From NCBI GenBank assembly GCA_023052935.1, contig CM041292.1, forward strand, positions 145,638,439-145,702,438: a DNA stretch of 64,000 nt, given 5' to 3'. Numbering within the stretch: the first letter of the stretch is position 1; the number at the start of each line of letters is the position of its first letter. The stretch comes from Piezodorus guildinii. Its lineage: Eukaryota; Arthropoda; Insecta; Hemiptera; Pentatomidae. The translations under genes and the position numbers were made by a program. The notes below the pieces were generated by a model, which had not been told where the DNA came from, ran no database searches, and worked only from the letters and a program-made list of their open reading frames with translations. Of the stretch, positions 43,575 through 53,859 are shown one piece after another.

Positions 43575-44158
43575 CGGGATCACCGGTAGCAGGGTGGCTA
43601 GCATAACAGCCTTCTATGCCAAAGGTCACAGGTTCAAACCCGCAGGTGGTCCTAGGATGTTTTAATGGGGATAAAAAATCCTTAGTTATGCCGTCCTTCG
43701 GAAGGGACGTTAAAAAGTGGTCCCGAGCCTATGCGATGTCAGGTACTCGTTAAAGGTCCCTATCCTAATTAAACCTGGATAGGCAAATTTTAGGACTCCC
43801 ACTGTAGCATCGACCGATTAGCCACAGTAGCATAAAGTGACGTTAAACGAATAAACAAACAACAAACATCAAAAAAAGGCCCCTTAATATCCACATAAAA
43901 GTTCCTAGATCCGATTTCGAACAGTTAAGTATATAATAAATATTTGATTATTCTTTGTTATTTTTTTTATTGTTTATGTAAGCCACGTTTTTCATCAATA
44001 GAAAGTGATTTTAAGAAACCACCTTTTAAATCTCATCTCCAAGAAGAAATACATAACCTAATTAAAGGTCATGATAAGTAGATGAGTTTTTTAGGACTCC
44101 CACTGTAGCATCGTCAGATTAGCCATAGTAGCATAAAGTGACGTTAAATAAAACAAAC
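43575..44158 (+). mobile_element. Composite SINE1-X-SINE1 tail, copy 2, 14-bp TSD
   Basis: Complete SINE1 at 43,575-43,862 (B box GGTCACAGGTTCAAACCCGC), segment X at 43,863-44,088, then a second SINE1 3' end at 44,089-44,158 (TTAGGACTCCCACTGTAGCA, GTGACGTTAAATAAAACAAA). AAACCACAATCCTT at 43,561-43,574 recurs at 44,159-44,172, so the TSD encloses the whole composite and not only the first SINE. The simplest reading is that the chimera was retrotransposed as one RNA. Confidence 0.85.
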
Positions 44159-44181
44159 AAACCACAATCCTTATTACATTG

Positions 44182-44441
44182 AGGATGTATGGTCGGCTGT
44201 TATCATTGGAATTATCATAGGTAAAAAAACTCAGTTCAGTCAGTCGTATGAAAAATATTTTAATTTTGTGGACATTTCGGCTTAACATGTGAGCCATCAT
44301 CAGGACATCAGTGAGCCATGTCAAATACCCTTTGATCTTTGACCCGGCTCACTGATGATGGTCCACACGTTGGAGCCGAAACATCGTCAAAATTAAAATA
44401 TTTTTTACACAACTGACCATTTCCTGATTATTTCTACCTAT
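44182..44441 (+). mobile_element. Palindromic element P, copy 2
   Basis: Starts AGGATGTATGGTCGGCTG and ends in TTTCTACCTAT, parallel to copy 1 at 30,371. The arms carry CTGATGATGG and GGAGCCGAAACATC on the plus strand (from 44,352), and the inverse GACATTTCGGCTTAACATG with GAGCCATCATCAGG (from 44,270). Sequence on both sides starts CACAAT and is similar for about 14 bp, possibly a mutated TSD. A 77-codon minus-strand frame across it is incidental. Confidence 0.75.
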
Positions 44442-44573
44442 CACAATTCTAATTTAATCCTAATTCGATTAACTTAGTTAATCGATAATTATGTTACGAC
44501 CTGGTCCTGTTAGAAACCCCGCCATTTCTAATAGGAATTGCTTAGGTGCATTATTTTTTAAAAATTTGAATTG

Positions 44574-44576
<3 letters not shown>

Positions 44577-44629
<53 letters not shown>
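44577..44629. repeat. (TA)n microsatellite
   Basis: About 53 bp of TA dinucleotides, then ACATATACATATA. Confidence 0.93.
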
Positions 44630-44640
<11 letters not shown>

Positions 44641-44844
44641 CTCGTATTCTAATTGAATATTGAGTTCCTAAAATACCAGCATGATTAATGATGATTCTAT
44701 TTAATCAATGGCGAATCCAGTGTAAGTTTATTTTTTAAGGAGGTAGTAGATGAAGGGTTGGTTTAAACTTAATTCTTTATGTTTACAATCAATATTGGTA
44801 GTATTGTTTTATATTTGATTATTTGGAGCGGCATAGACTATTGA

Positions 44845-45130
44845 ATGGAGCACTATTCTGCTGTCCTCCACGTCTCGGGTTCGAATAACGGCTATGGTAG
44901 AATTATTTATTCTGTTATTTTAGCGTTGGAGAGATCGTGGGGTATGGAGATCCTCCTGGGGCACACCCAGTCTCTATAAAGTGGGTACCCAATGGTGAAA
45001 ACCCTCGCGATTAAGCGTGGTCTAGGCCTTGTCATATTCTTGCACGACCGTTGGTAGTGAACAAGTACGAATCTCAATATGCATTGAACCCTATATGTGT
45101 TGAAGGGTCTTGCATTGATTGTAGAAGTAT
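44845..45130 (+). mobile_element. SINE2 copy
   Basis: B-box-like CTCGGGTTCGAATAACGGC, then TTAGCGTTGGAGAGATCGTG, GGTATGGAGATCCTCCTGGG, AAAGTGGGTACCCAATGG, GCGATTAAGCGTGGTCTAGG and TGAAGGGTCTTGCATTG. The A-box region is degraded. Confidence 0.78.
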
Positions 45131-45134
45131 TTTA

Positions 45135-46026
45135 TTTTATTTTTTCTGGAAATGGCTGTTTTCTGTCGGTTTTTTTTTTTTTTTTTTGCACGGTTAGTTA
45201 TTATTTATGTATAATATTTCTTTCATTTTTTTCTGCATGGTAAATGTCTAATTTTGTTACCAATTAAAATTTATAGGTTTATAAATTTATTTGCATGTAA
45301 ATACCTTTTAAAAATAAGAAATGTAAACATACAGGCGCAATGTTGAGTGTTATGAATACTGTATTTTTTCTCTAAATCCTTCATTTATTTGTCAAACAAA
45401 GCATACAATATACAAAATGAAATATAATATAACCGGAATCTTTTTTTAATAGTAATCCTTCCTTTGCCCAAAGGCAGAATTACGTATATGATCAATAAAT
45501 TAATAAAATACTACTTATGTGAAGAAAACTATTGTGTATGAATACTTATTTTTTTCCAGTGTATATAAATTATATTATTTAATTACTCCCTGTTTATTTT
45601 TCCATTAAGGTTCTTATTCCAAAGCTCTAATAGGGTCTTTTTTCAGTTCCTTTGTACTGAGATTACTCAGGTAGGTGATGAGTCGGCGCTGCTTGGAAAG
45701 TTACCTAGGGGCGCCATAGGGTATTAGCTCTATGGAATTCCCGTCCCGACTTCACACTTCGGAGTGCTTAAAATGCTTCTTCTCTCATACCACATCTTTT
45801 GTTTCGTTAAATATTACATGAGAGAGTAGTAAAGATTTATTGAAACACCGTTTTGGTATTAAAAATATAATTTTGTTGACATCTTATTTTTATAGCCTCT
45901 AGTATTTTTTTTTTTTTTTTTGCTCTTCTATGATACATTTTTCAAATTATTTATGTTCTTTGATTGAATTGGTTACTACTTACGATGAAAGTATTAATTA
46001 ATGTTACGTATTAATTTTTAAAAAAA

Positions 46027-46084
<58 letters not shown>

Positions 46085-46100
46085 CCTTATAGTTATAAAT
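45135..46100. other. AT-rich spacer with T-runs and a TA microsatellite
   Basis: T-runs at about 45,168-45,187 and 45,907-45,921; (TA)n at about 46,033-46,081. A less AT-rich patch at 45,670-45,770 (CGGCGCTGCTTGGAAAGTTA) has no recognisable function. Confidence 0.45.
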
Positions 46101-46111
46101 TTTTGTATGTT

Positions 46112-46270
46112 TGTTTATTTATTTAACGTCGCTTTATGCTACTGTGGATAATAGGACGGTGCTACTGCGGAGGTTGTACTCCCATTAAAAAATCCACATG
46201 CAGGTTTGAACCCGTTACCTTCGGCATTGAAAGCTGGTATGCTACCCACTACTCAATAATTGACCCCGAA
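46112..46270 (-). mobile_element. SINE1, inverted, internally deleted, with TSD
   Basis: TTTATTTAACGTCGCTTTAT at the left is the inverted tail. The middle of the body is missing. CATGCAGGTTTGAACCCGTT and TTGAAAGCTGGTATGCTACC are the inverted B-box and A-box regions. GTATGTTT at 46,104 recurs at about 46,271 as a TSD. Confidence 0.8.
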
Positions 46271-46274
46271 GTAT

Positions 46275-47220
46275 GTTTTGTTCCTCCCTATTTGGAATAT
46301 GCTGTATCAATAAATAATTTATTATTGCACTAATTTTTATTTTTTTACTTTTGTTTCAGGTAAGTACATCGTCAACCTCCTGTATTCTGGCTTAGTAAGT
46401 AGAATGTTAAATTGTATTCTTCCTATACAGTGAAATATAAAATTTAACTGGTGTAAACTATCCAACTTCCTTCTCTACTTAAAATAAATTGTAAACATTT
46501 AAATTTAAATTTCATTTAGTTTTCATGGAAAAATCTGTTCATCCATTTAATAATTTAGAAGTATAAATTATTAATAACTGCTAAAGTTTATGGGCTCTGG
46601 CCACTTTGAAATCTCTTCTTTGAAATTTTATTTTAAATAATATTTCTTACAACTTATTAAGCTTCCCATCGGTTTATTATATGTCCAGTTACTTTAATAT
46701 TTTCCCGTAATATTTCCTCTGTTTTTTCCTTTGATTGATCTTCAAACGCAATCATACTTCATATTTTTTGTGGTTGATCATTCTAAAGAAACAAAATTAA
46801 ATGTACTTTAGAGTAAGGATTTTTGAAATAATCTACATTCCAGTGCTGTCTAACTTATTTAATTAGGATTTGAAAAAATATTTAATTATACACTGATATA
46901 ATGATTTTATGCGTAGTTGACCAAGTCCTTTTCGAGAAAGTGTTAATAAATAATAAATCACCTATAAACCACTGTTATAGGTGCCATTTCTGGTTAGTTG
47001 GTTTTGGTAAAAAAGCTTTATGTCTATTTACTATTTGCAGATCAATAGGACTTTTCATTTTCAAGCTAGATACTATATACACCTACCGAAACCTTTCCGA
47101 GTGGCTTGGTTATCTGGAAGTAACTTGGTGTGATGTTGATGAATTTGGAAGTCACCATGAACCTGGGAGTAGGCGGGAATGAAGAGGAGCAAGATTCGGA
47201 AAATAGACGTGACAAATAAA
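46275..47220. other. AT-rich spacer
   Basis: Contains a possible very diverged inverted R piece near 47,040-47,120 (AATAGGACTTTTCATTTTCA, GGCTTGGTTATCTGG). Nothing else recognised. Confidence 0.4.
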
Positions 47221-47224
47221 AAAT

Positions 47225-47600
47225 TTAAAAATAAAATATTTTTTTAAATATATTTTTTATTGAAATTTACAACTGTATATTATAATACAACAAGTAAATA
47301 TGCTGCTAAATGATAGTGTACATGAAGAGAAACTGCCTATAGGCAGCACTCCAGTAGTCAATCTAAACAAGAAGGTCTCGAGGCCTTCTTCTCTTCAGAC
47401 GCCTCGGTGGATTATCTGGAATAGAAGAGGATGCTAGGATTGAAACTAGGGGATTAGAGTGGGAATGGAGTTTGTCATGAAAGGAATGATACCTGCTACA
47501 TATGGAACATGCATGTCTTTATGAATGATTTTATTTGTCACAAAGTAAGGAGCGTTGAGGATTTTCGAAAGACTTTGGATTGTAAGGATTGGGTACGGGG
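47225..47600 (-). pseudogene. 5'-truncated Jockey tail, inverted
   Basis: On the minus strand it starts near 47,600 with the C-terminal ORF2 block corresponding to the J1 QSLQSKILRKILNAPYFVTN region, passes CCACCGAGGCGTCTGAAGAG (RRLKR) and GGCCTCGAGACCTTCTTGTT, and ends in a 3' UTR with GGAGTGCTGCCTATAGGCAG and an A-rich end near 47,225. Close to the J1 family. Confidence 0.85.
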
Positions 47601-47654
47601 AGAATGAAGGATGGTAGGAATAAAAGACTAAAAACTAAAATAAGCCATCAGAAT

Positions 47655-48055
47655 AAAATATGTCTTTTGAGAGGCTATCTAGGACTCCTACTTGACAAAC
47701 TTCTAACTTGGAATCCGCACACAAGACTAAAACGACAAGAAACTGCCTGCCGCTTTCGTTTACTTCAACACTTACATGACTGACGCTCTAACCTTCCACT
47801 TACTACAAAATGCTCATCTATATCACCATCATAAGGCCTATCTGGATGTACGGAGTTGAGCTTTAGGCGTCTGAAAAGAAGATGGCCTCTAGACCTTCTA
47901 GTTTAGATTACCTAGTGGAGTGCTACCAATGGGCATATTCTCCTCATGTCTTTTCATGTATATTATCTATATATATTGTCCGCTAATTTACTTGATGTAT
48001 CAACTAATAGAGTTGTAAATTTAAATAAATAAATAAAAAGCAAAACAAAAAAAAC
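47655..48055 (+). pseudogene. Jockey tail with internal deletion, head-to-head with previous
   Basis: The plus strand encodes YLGLLLDKLLTWNPHTRLKR then QETACRFRLLQHLHD (47,673-47,780). It continues with CATCATAAGGCCTATCTGGA, then at about 47,862 jumps from the TYG-EL block directly to TAGGCGTCTGAAAAGAAGAT (RRLKRRW) and the stop, losing roughly 200 bp. The 3' UTR has GGAGTGCTACCAATGGGCAT and ends in AATAAATAAATAAAAAGC. J1-like family. Confidence 0.85.
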
Positions 48056-48059
48056 ATGT

Positions 48060-49260
48060 ATTTAAATTGTGTTTGGAGAAAATAAGTAATATTTTCGACC
48101 CACTGATATCCTCCTCTCCCCAGCTATTTGCCACTTACCCTCTCCGTGGTGAAAATCCTGCGTACGCTCCTTGCCATGAAATGTTTTTGCTGTTGAAAGC
48201 GCGGATTAGAAAATTTTCATGAATATTTATTGCTGTATAGGGAAGTAAAAATAATTATTGCGCTGTTCTGAATGACAGATTTGAAGGTAAATAAATAATT
48301 TATTCCGATTTCGGTTGAGATTGGCTTTTGCAATTTTCAGATGGGATTCGTTTTTCAATGATTATAGAAATAAAATATTCAGGCCTCAGGCTGTTATGTT
48401 TTGTGGGATTTTTTCTTTCATATTTTTACTGATTTTTCTCTAAAAGTTAATAAAGGAGAGGACTTGTTTCTTCTAAGAATAATATTTAATAACCGGCGGT
48501 TAAGTAAGTAAAAGGGATGCTTAACAAGGTTTGGTCAAAATCTAATAAAATCAAGTCAGGCTTTGAATAGCTCGACCGCTGGAGGAGCCGCGAGGTAAGC
48601 GAATAAAAATGATAATTAAAAAAAAAAAAGGAAGGAACGAGAATTGGAAAGTGATGCCTTTGAGGCCGAGGACCGCCTACCAAAGCGTGTATTCAAAGAG
48701 TCGAATCCGGGAGTGATGGGCCTCTATCCATTGAAAGATGAAAAGGGAGATCCCCTGCCGCTACAAAAAGACCAAGCAGCCGCCATATCTCCGGTCTCGA
48801 TAGATCGCTTTGCCTTGTTTACCGCTGTCCGTCCTCGAATTAGCTAAATGAATCTCGCGGAGCCTATTAGAATCGCGTGTGCTTTGATCTCGGCGAATGG
48901 AATTATCGGTTTGGCGCGATCCTCTTGGCCTAACTGTCTACCTCCATTGTCTATCCCGTGGATGGAATACTTAATAATTAGTCCTGTCCTATAGAGGTTC
49001 GGAGCACGGATGATCTATTCGAAATTTCGGCTCAAAATTAAAGAAGTTCATCAAAATATAATTTGCAGAGCTTAATTCTACAATTAAAATCGTATCATTT
49101 ACACACATCAGCCGGAGTCGCATAACCAACTTTCATTCCTAGGTAGTTATTAAATGGAGGGAGGTGTTAGATCTAAGATCCGTATATTACTATCAATCAA
49201 AGTTCGTATGTTTTATAGTATTAAGGCTTGTATGTTACTTCACATCCTGTTTTAAATAGC
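48060..49260. other. Spacer with a distinctly GC-richer island
   Basis: 48,560-49,000 is clearly less AT-rich than its surroundings, with GAGGCCGAGGACCGCCTACC, TCGAATCCGGGAGTGATGGG and TTGATCTCGGCGAATGG. A 67-codon plus-strand frame at 48,644-48,847 has no recognisable domain. It resembles no repeat in this window. It may be conserved non-coding DNA, an exon of an unrecognised gene, or an old insertion. Confidence 0.4.
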
Positions 49261-49280
49261 TGGAAGGTGCTTATTGCTTA

Positions 49281-49345
49281 TTGTTTATTTAACGCCACTT
49301 ATGACTGTGATTAATCGGGCGATGCTACAGTGGGAGTCAGACAAA
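49281..49345 (-). mobile_element. SINE1 tail fragment, inverted
   Basis: GTTTATTTAACGCCACTTAT, then AATCGGGCGATGCTACAGTG and GGAGTC: the inverted last ~65 bp of SINE1. Confidence 0.75.
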
Positions 49346-49475
49346 AGAAAAAGCGAGTCTAACATTCTTTAGGATCCACACACTTCATTCCAAACATTAC
49401 TTTAACTGCTTATGATTAGAATACCTTTTTTTTAATCCATATTATATTTCGCCATATTCTTGTCGAATACTAATT

Positions 49476-49747
49476 TATTTGTTTATTTATTTAATGCCAC
49501 TTAATGCTACTATGGCTAATCGGACGATGCTATAGTGGGAGTCCTAAATTTTGCCTATCCATGTTTAATTAGGATGGGGACCTTTAACGAGTATCTGACA
49601 TCGCACAGGCTCGATACCAGCTTTTTTCGCCCCTTTCGAAGGACGGCATAACTAAGGATTTTTCCCCTATTAATCCCCACCTGTCACTTTTAAACCCGCG
49701 ACCTTAGTCATTGAAGACTGTTATATTATGTTAGCCACAGGTGACCC
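49476..49747 (-). mobile_element. SINE1, inverted, near full length
   Basis: Tail TTGTTTATTTATTTAATGCC, CTAATCGGACGATGCTATAG, TTTTGCCTATCCATGTTTAA, GACATCGCACAGGCTCG, GAAGGACGGCATAACTAAGG and inverted B box TTTTAAACCCGCGACC, ending CCACAGGTGACCCCC. No clear TSD. Confidence 0.88.
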
Positions 49748-50159
49748 CCTTACGGAAAATATTTAAATCCCAAATCATAGCAATGCTGTGCAAATATTGT
49801 TTTCATTTAGATGCCTTTATTTTTTTATTTGAAGGCATTGATCGTCTCTTGTTTTTTATTGTAATAATATATGTATAGATATAAACTATCAAAGAATTAG
49901 TTGTTTAATAAGCGGTGAAAAAAAAGAAATATTTCAGCCTGTTGAAAAAACATTTCTAAAAAAGATGTGATGTTGGTTTCTTTTTTTTTCCCCAACCCTC
50001 CTCTCTGATTTTAAAGTTTCACGCATGTCTACGCCTTCTCCAAATTAAGTTAGAGGGGACTTTGTATATGAATTGAGTTGGTGTTAGTGAAGTGCCTTTT
50101 GTGGTCTCATCTGTATCTCCTTCTCTTTCAAAGTTAGATTATTAATGATTTTGGTTTGC

Positions 50160-50297
50160 AGGTTGTTGTTGGTTTGGGTTTTGAGGCGTAAAACCAGATG
50201 GTCATCAACGCCTTTATTTCCTTTGTTAATTTATTTAACTTCTATCTTAAAAAAAAAAAATATATAATATAACTAAATATATATACTTTATAAATTA

Positions 50298-50341
<44 letters not shown>

Positions 50342-52395
50342 ATATAATATATATATTATATATATATGGTTAGTGCCACACGATTGTTTTATTATTTTTG
50401 CGTACAGTATCCCTATATTTTATTTAGCAGCTGCTGGGCTTTGAGAAAGTTTAGCAATAATTTTATATTATTTTCGTTATCGCTCAAGGTAGCTGTATCA
50501 GGTCTTATTCCTAATCTGTTAAAATATGATCGGCAAAAAGGGCATTCCTCCAATATGTCTGACAGTAAGCGGGTTTTTACAGTGTTGGCACTTTGGGGGT
50601 GGCTGTTTAGTGATATGATGTTTATGTGTCAGGTTAGTGTTGCCTATTCTCAACCTAGCTAGGACAACTTCCTCTCTGGACTTGAGCGACTGGACGAGCT
50701 CCATGCCTTTACTGTTCTTTTAATTGTTTTCAGTTTGCTAGGAGGGCTTTCGTCCCATATGGATTGCCAGACATCTTCTATTTCCTTTCGAAGTAGATGA
50801 CACATATCCCGAGGTGTTAAGATGGCAACACCTTGACCTGGAAGGGTTGTTTGGCAGCCCTGTCCGCCAGCTCGTTACCAACTATCCCCCCATGGCTTGG
50901 GATCCAAATGAAACATACTGCTTTTCCTAAATCTTCTAGCATATTGATGGTCCTGTGGACTTCTTGGACAAGAGGATGTCTAGAATACATGTTACTCAAA
51001 CCTTTTAAAGAACTCAGGATATCTGTTACTATCGTGATTGAGTTTGCAGTAACCGACCTAGCGTACTGAAGAGCTGAAAGTATTGCATGCAGTTCCGCTG
51101 TGTAGATACTGCACAGTTTATGAAGTCTTAATTTGTGCGTTGAATTGTGGATAACAAATGAACAAGCAGCAGACTCTTCCGATTTCGATCCATCAGTGTA
51201 TATTAAATAAGTATCTGGAATACTTCGAAGCAGATTCGTGAACTCAGCATTGTAATCGGAGGGTGGTATATTGTTTATGATTAGTCTTGATAAGCCAAGC
51301 ATAATTTTGGGGTGTTTGTGGATCCATGGATGGCTTTGAATTTCAGTTTTTTTTTTTACAGGTAGAGTTTTAAGGTATTCGATTACCGAATGCATTCTTT
51401 CTGATAAGGATAGGGTGGTGTTAGGTTTGTTTCTGAATGCATTCCAAATTTCGGCTGAAATATGTATTTTGGGTAGGATGATCAAATTGGAGAAGCATTT
51501 TGGATATGTAATTTACTGCTAGTTTTTTTCTTCTAAGGAAAAGAGGAGGTATTCCTGCTTCGGCACACAAACTAAGAACTGGGCTTGTTCGGAATGCGCC
51601 GGTCGCGTTCCTGATGCCCATATGATGCACAGTATCGAGTTTATTTAAAGTGCGTTTGCGAGCAGACCCGTAGACAAAACACGCATGATCAAGTTTTGAG
51701 CCAAGTAAAGTTTGGTAAATCATTAACATCGTAGATCGATCTGATCCCGAGGAAGTACTGCTCTAATATCTTAGTAAGATTATTTTTTTTGTTGTGGCCG
51801 GTTTTAGTGCGGAAATGTGTGTTTCCCAGGTTAGCCTTTGATCGAAAGTCAAGCCCAAGAATTTATGACTGTTTGTGTATGGTATTGGAGAATTTCTGGA
51901 GAGAGAGGGGTGTTTCTTTTTCTGCTGAAATGTATGGATTGCGTTTTTTTCCGAGTAGAATTCGAGACCGATTGAAAGTGACCAATTGTCAATTCTATTA
52001 ATAGCATCTTGTAATTTATGTTGCATAGTGGTGATGTTTTCGGATCTGCAAGCAATGGCTAAATCCTCAGCGAATAGCATCGGTTTAACGCCTCTAGGTA
52101 AGTTGAGCCACAATTCGTTTATAGCAAGGCAAAACAAAGTTGGGCTGAGCACACAGCCTTGTGGTACTCCGTTCATCTGTTCTTTGTATTCAGATAATTC
52201 GCATCCTACTCGAACCCTGAATTGACGATTTCTAAGGAAGTGCTCTATGTAATGGAAAATCCGACCGTTTATACCATGGGATATAAGTTTAGTGAGGATG
52301 ACTGAGTGTCTTATGTTATCAAAAGCCTTCTTTATGTCAAAGAACACCGCTATCAGTTTTTTGGGGTCTAATTTAGTAATCAATTTTTATTTCAC
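50160..52395 (-). pseudogene. 5'-truncated I-clade LINE (RT + RNase H), broken
   Basis: Minus strand. The RT part (52,383-51,763) has AVFFDIKKAFDNIRHS, MNGVPQGCVLSPTLF and LFAEDLAIACR; the catalytic box reads FAED where FADD is expected. A TAG stop follows ILLRY at 51,763-51,765, but the same frame continues with LMIYQTLLGSKLDHACFVYG. A frameshift near 51,450-51,485 leads to the RNase H part (51,485-50,817): LIYTDGSKSEE, YTAELHAILSALQ, TDILSSLKGL, WIPSHGGIVGNELADRAAK. A second frameshift leads to REEVVLARLRIGNTNLTHKH and CQHCKNPLTVRHI, the Cys/His tail typical of I-like elements. The 3' UTR at 50,165-50,215 holds a hairpin motif. Nuclease and first RT motifs are missing. The combination with RNase H separates it from Jockey. 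Confidence 0.88.
50284..50368. repeat. TA-rich microsatellite
   Basis: Irregular TA tract with phase breaks, lying inside or next to the 3' UTR of the I-type LINE. Confidence 0.85.
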
Positions 52396-52614
52396 TTACC
52401 CGATCATATATTACTTATTGTTCGATAATATAGTTTTAATTGTTAGTATTTATTTAATTTTTTTTTAATGTAGACTTATTTTTTTGTAGGGTTGGGGAAT
52501 AATATTGAACTATCAAAAATAAATTTTACGTGCTTCAACACTATTACGTTTTAATTTTGGTTTATTATTTTCAATAATGAACGTTTGTTATCGAACAGAA
52601 GAAGAAAGAAATAT

Positions 52615-53850
52615 CCCCCTTAAAATTTGAGGGCTTGCGTTTCAAAATACGTAGAACCCGAACAACGAATAAAGGGAATTACCTGTAGCATGGTGGTTAG
52701 CGTAACAGCCTCCTATGCGATGTCAGGTACTCGTTAGAAACTCCTATCCTAACTAAAAATGGATATTCAAAATTTAGGACTCTCACTGTAGCATCGTCCG
52801 ATTAGCCATAGCAGCATAAAGGTATGTTTTATAAATAAACAAACAAACAACGAATTTAAAAAAAATCCGTTTGTCCGTCGTACGCCCTACGACGTCGGCG
52901 GCATTTCTTTGAAACTACTGAACCATTTTATAATGATAATAATGAGACGATTATTTTCAAAATGGCGGTCTATTAAAAGTGATTTTATTCAATGGCTCAG
53001 TTTTTTTGTTTTTTTTAAGATTAGAGTTTTTTTTAAACAAGAAATCACGAATAATTATGAAAAAGAAAAGAGAAAACATGAATTTTTGCCCATAAATACG
53101 CCTATAATTTAGTTATGTTTTAAGATGTAGAAATAATTGTATTGCGTTTCAGGGCGAGGATACCGAGATTAATAAAAAATAAAAAGAAGAAAACAATTAA
53201 AAAAAATGAAATTTTGTTTATTGTTTATTCGTTTGTTGAGTTATTTGAATAAAAATAGAAGGAAAAAAAAGTAAAATAGTAAAGAAGTGAAGTATAAATT
53301 ATTTTGGTTTATTATTTTAAAAAATAAAATAATTGCTTCCCCTTAAAATTTGAGGGCTTACGTTTCAAGATTCTTAGAATCCGAATAGCGAATAAAAAAA
53401 ATCCGTTTGTCCAATGTTCAAATAAATAAATACAGAAAATTGATCCATATATTGAAGTCACAAATTAGAAGAGATGTAATTTCTTCTAAACTCGGTTATC
53501 ATTGAAGATAGAGAATTTAATGTTCTACTAAACGAAAAAAGAATCCTTGAAATCGGTTAAGATTTCGAATAATTATAAAAAAAGATAATAAGGAAAGAAA
53601 AAAAAGTAATTTATCCATAAATACGCACATAACTCTGTTATTTTTTAAGATAGAAAAAAAATCCTATATAAAATTACTATAAACTATTATATCCTAATAT
53701 AGTTTTAAAAAACACAAATAATTATGAAAAAAGATAATAAGGAAAGTAAAAAAAAAAAAATAATATATATATTAGGCCCATAACTCAGTTATTTTTTAAG
53801 ATAAAAAAAAATCCTCTATAAAATTAGTTAATTGCCTATAAACAGCTACA
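52615..53850. repeat. AT-rich repeat cluster with internal direct repeats
   Basis: CCCTTAAAATTTGAGGGCTT with a following GTTTCAA block and AAAATCCGTTTGTCC occurs at 52,617 (split by a SINE1) and again at 53,340. A second block with AATAATTATGAAAAA, then CATAAATACGC and AGTTAT-TTTTAAGAT, occurs three times (about 53,048, 53,568 and 53,715). A 67-codon frame at 52,909 lies within this and is not a gene. Confidence 0.75.
52671..52845 (+). mobile_element. SINE1, internally deleted, with 10-bp TSD
   Basis: Head AATTACCTGTAGCATGGTGG and GTTAGCGTAACAGCCTCC jump at CTATGC directly to GATGTCAGGTACTCG, then ATTTAGGACTCTCACTGTAG and an AAACAAACAAAC end. AACAACGAAT at 52,661-52,670 recurs at 52,846-52,855. 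The B box is lost, so the deletion probably happened after insertion or by RNA processing before it. Confidence 0.9.
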
Positions 53851-53859
53851 CTTTACTAT

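Noticed and set aside
43390..43665. 91-codon frame
   Set aside because: Crosses a T31 run and then enters the SINE1 head; not coding.
48644..48847. 67-codon gene in the GC-richer island
   Set aside because: Short, no recognisable motif; openness may follow from composition.
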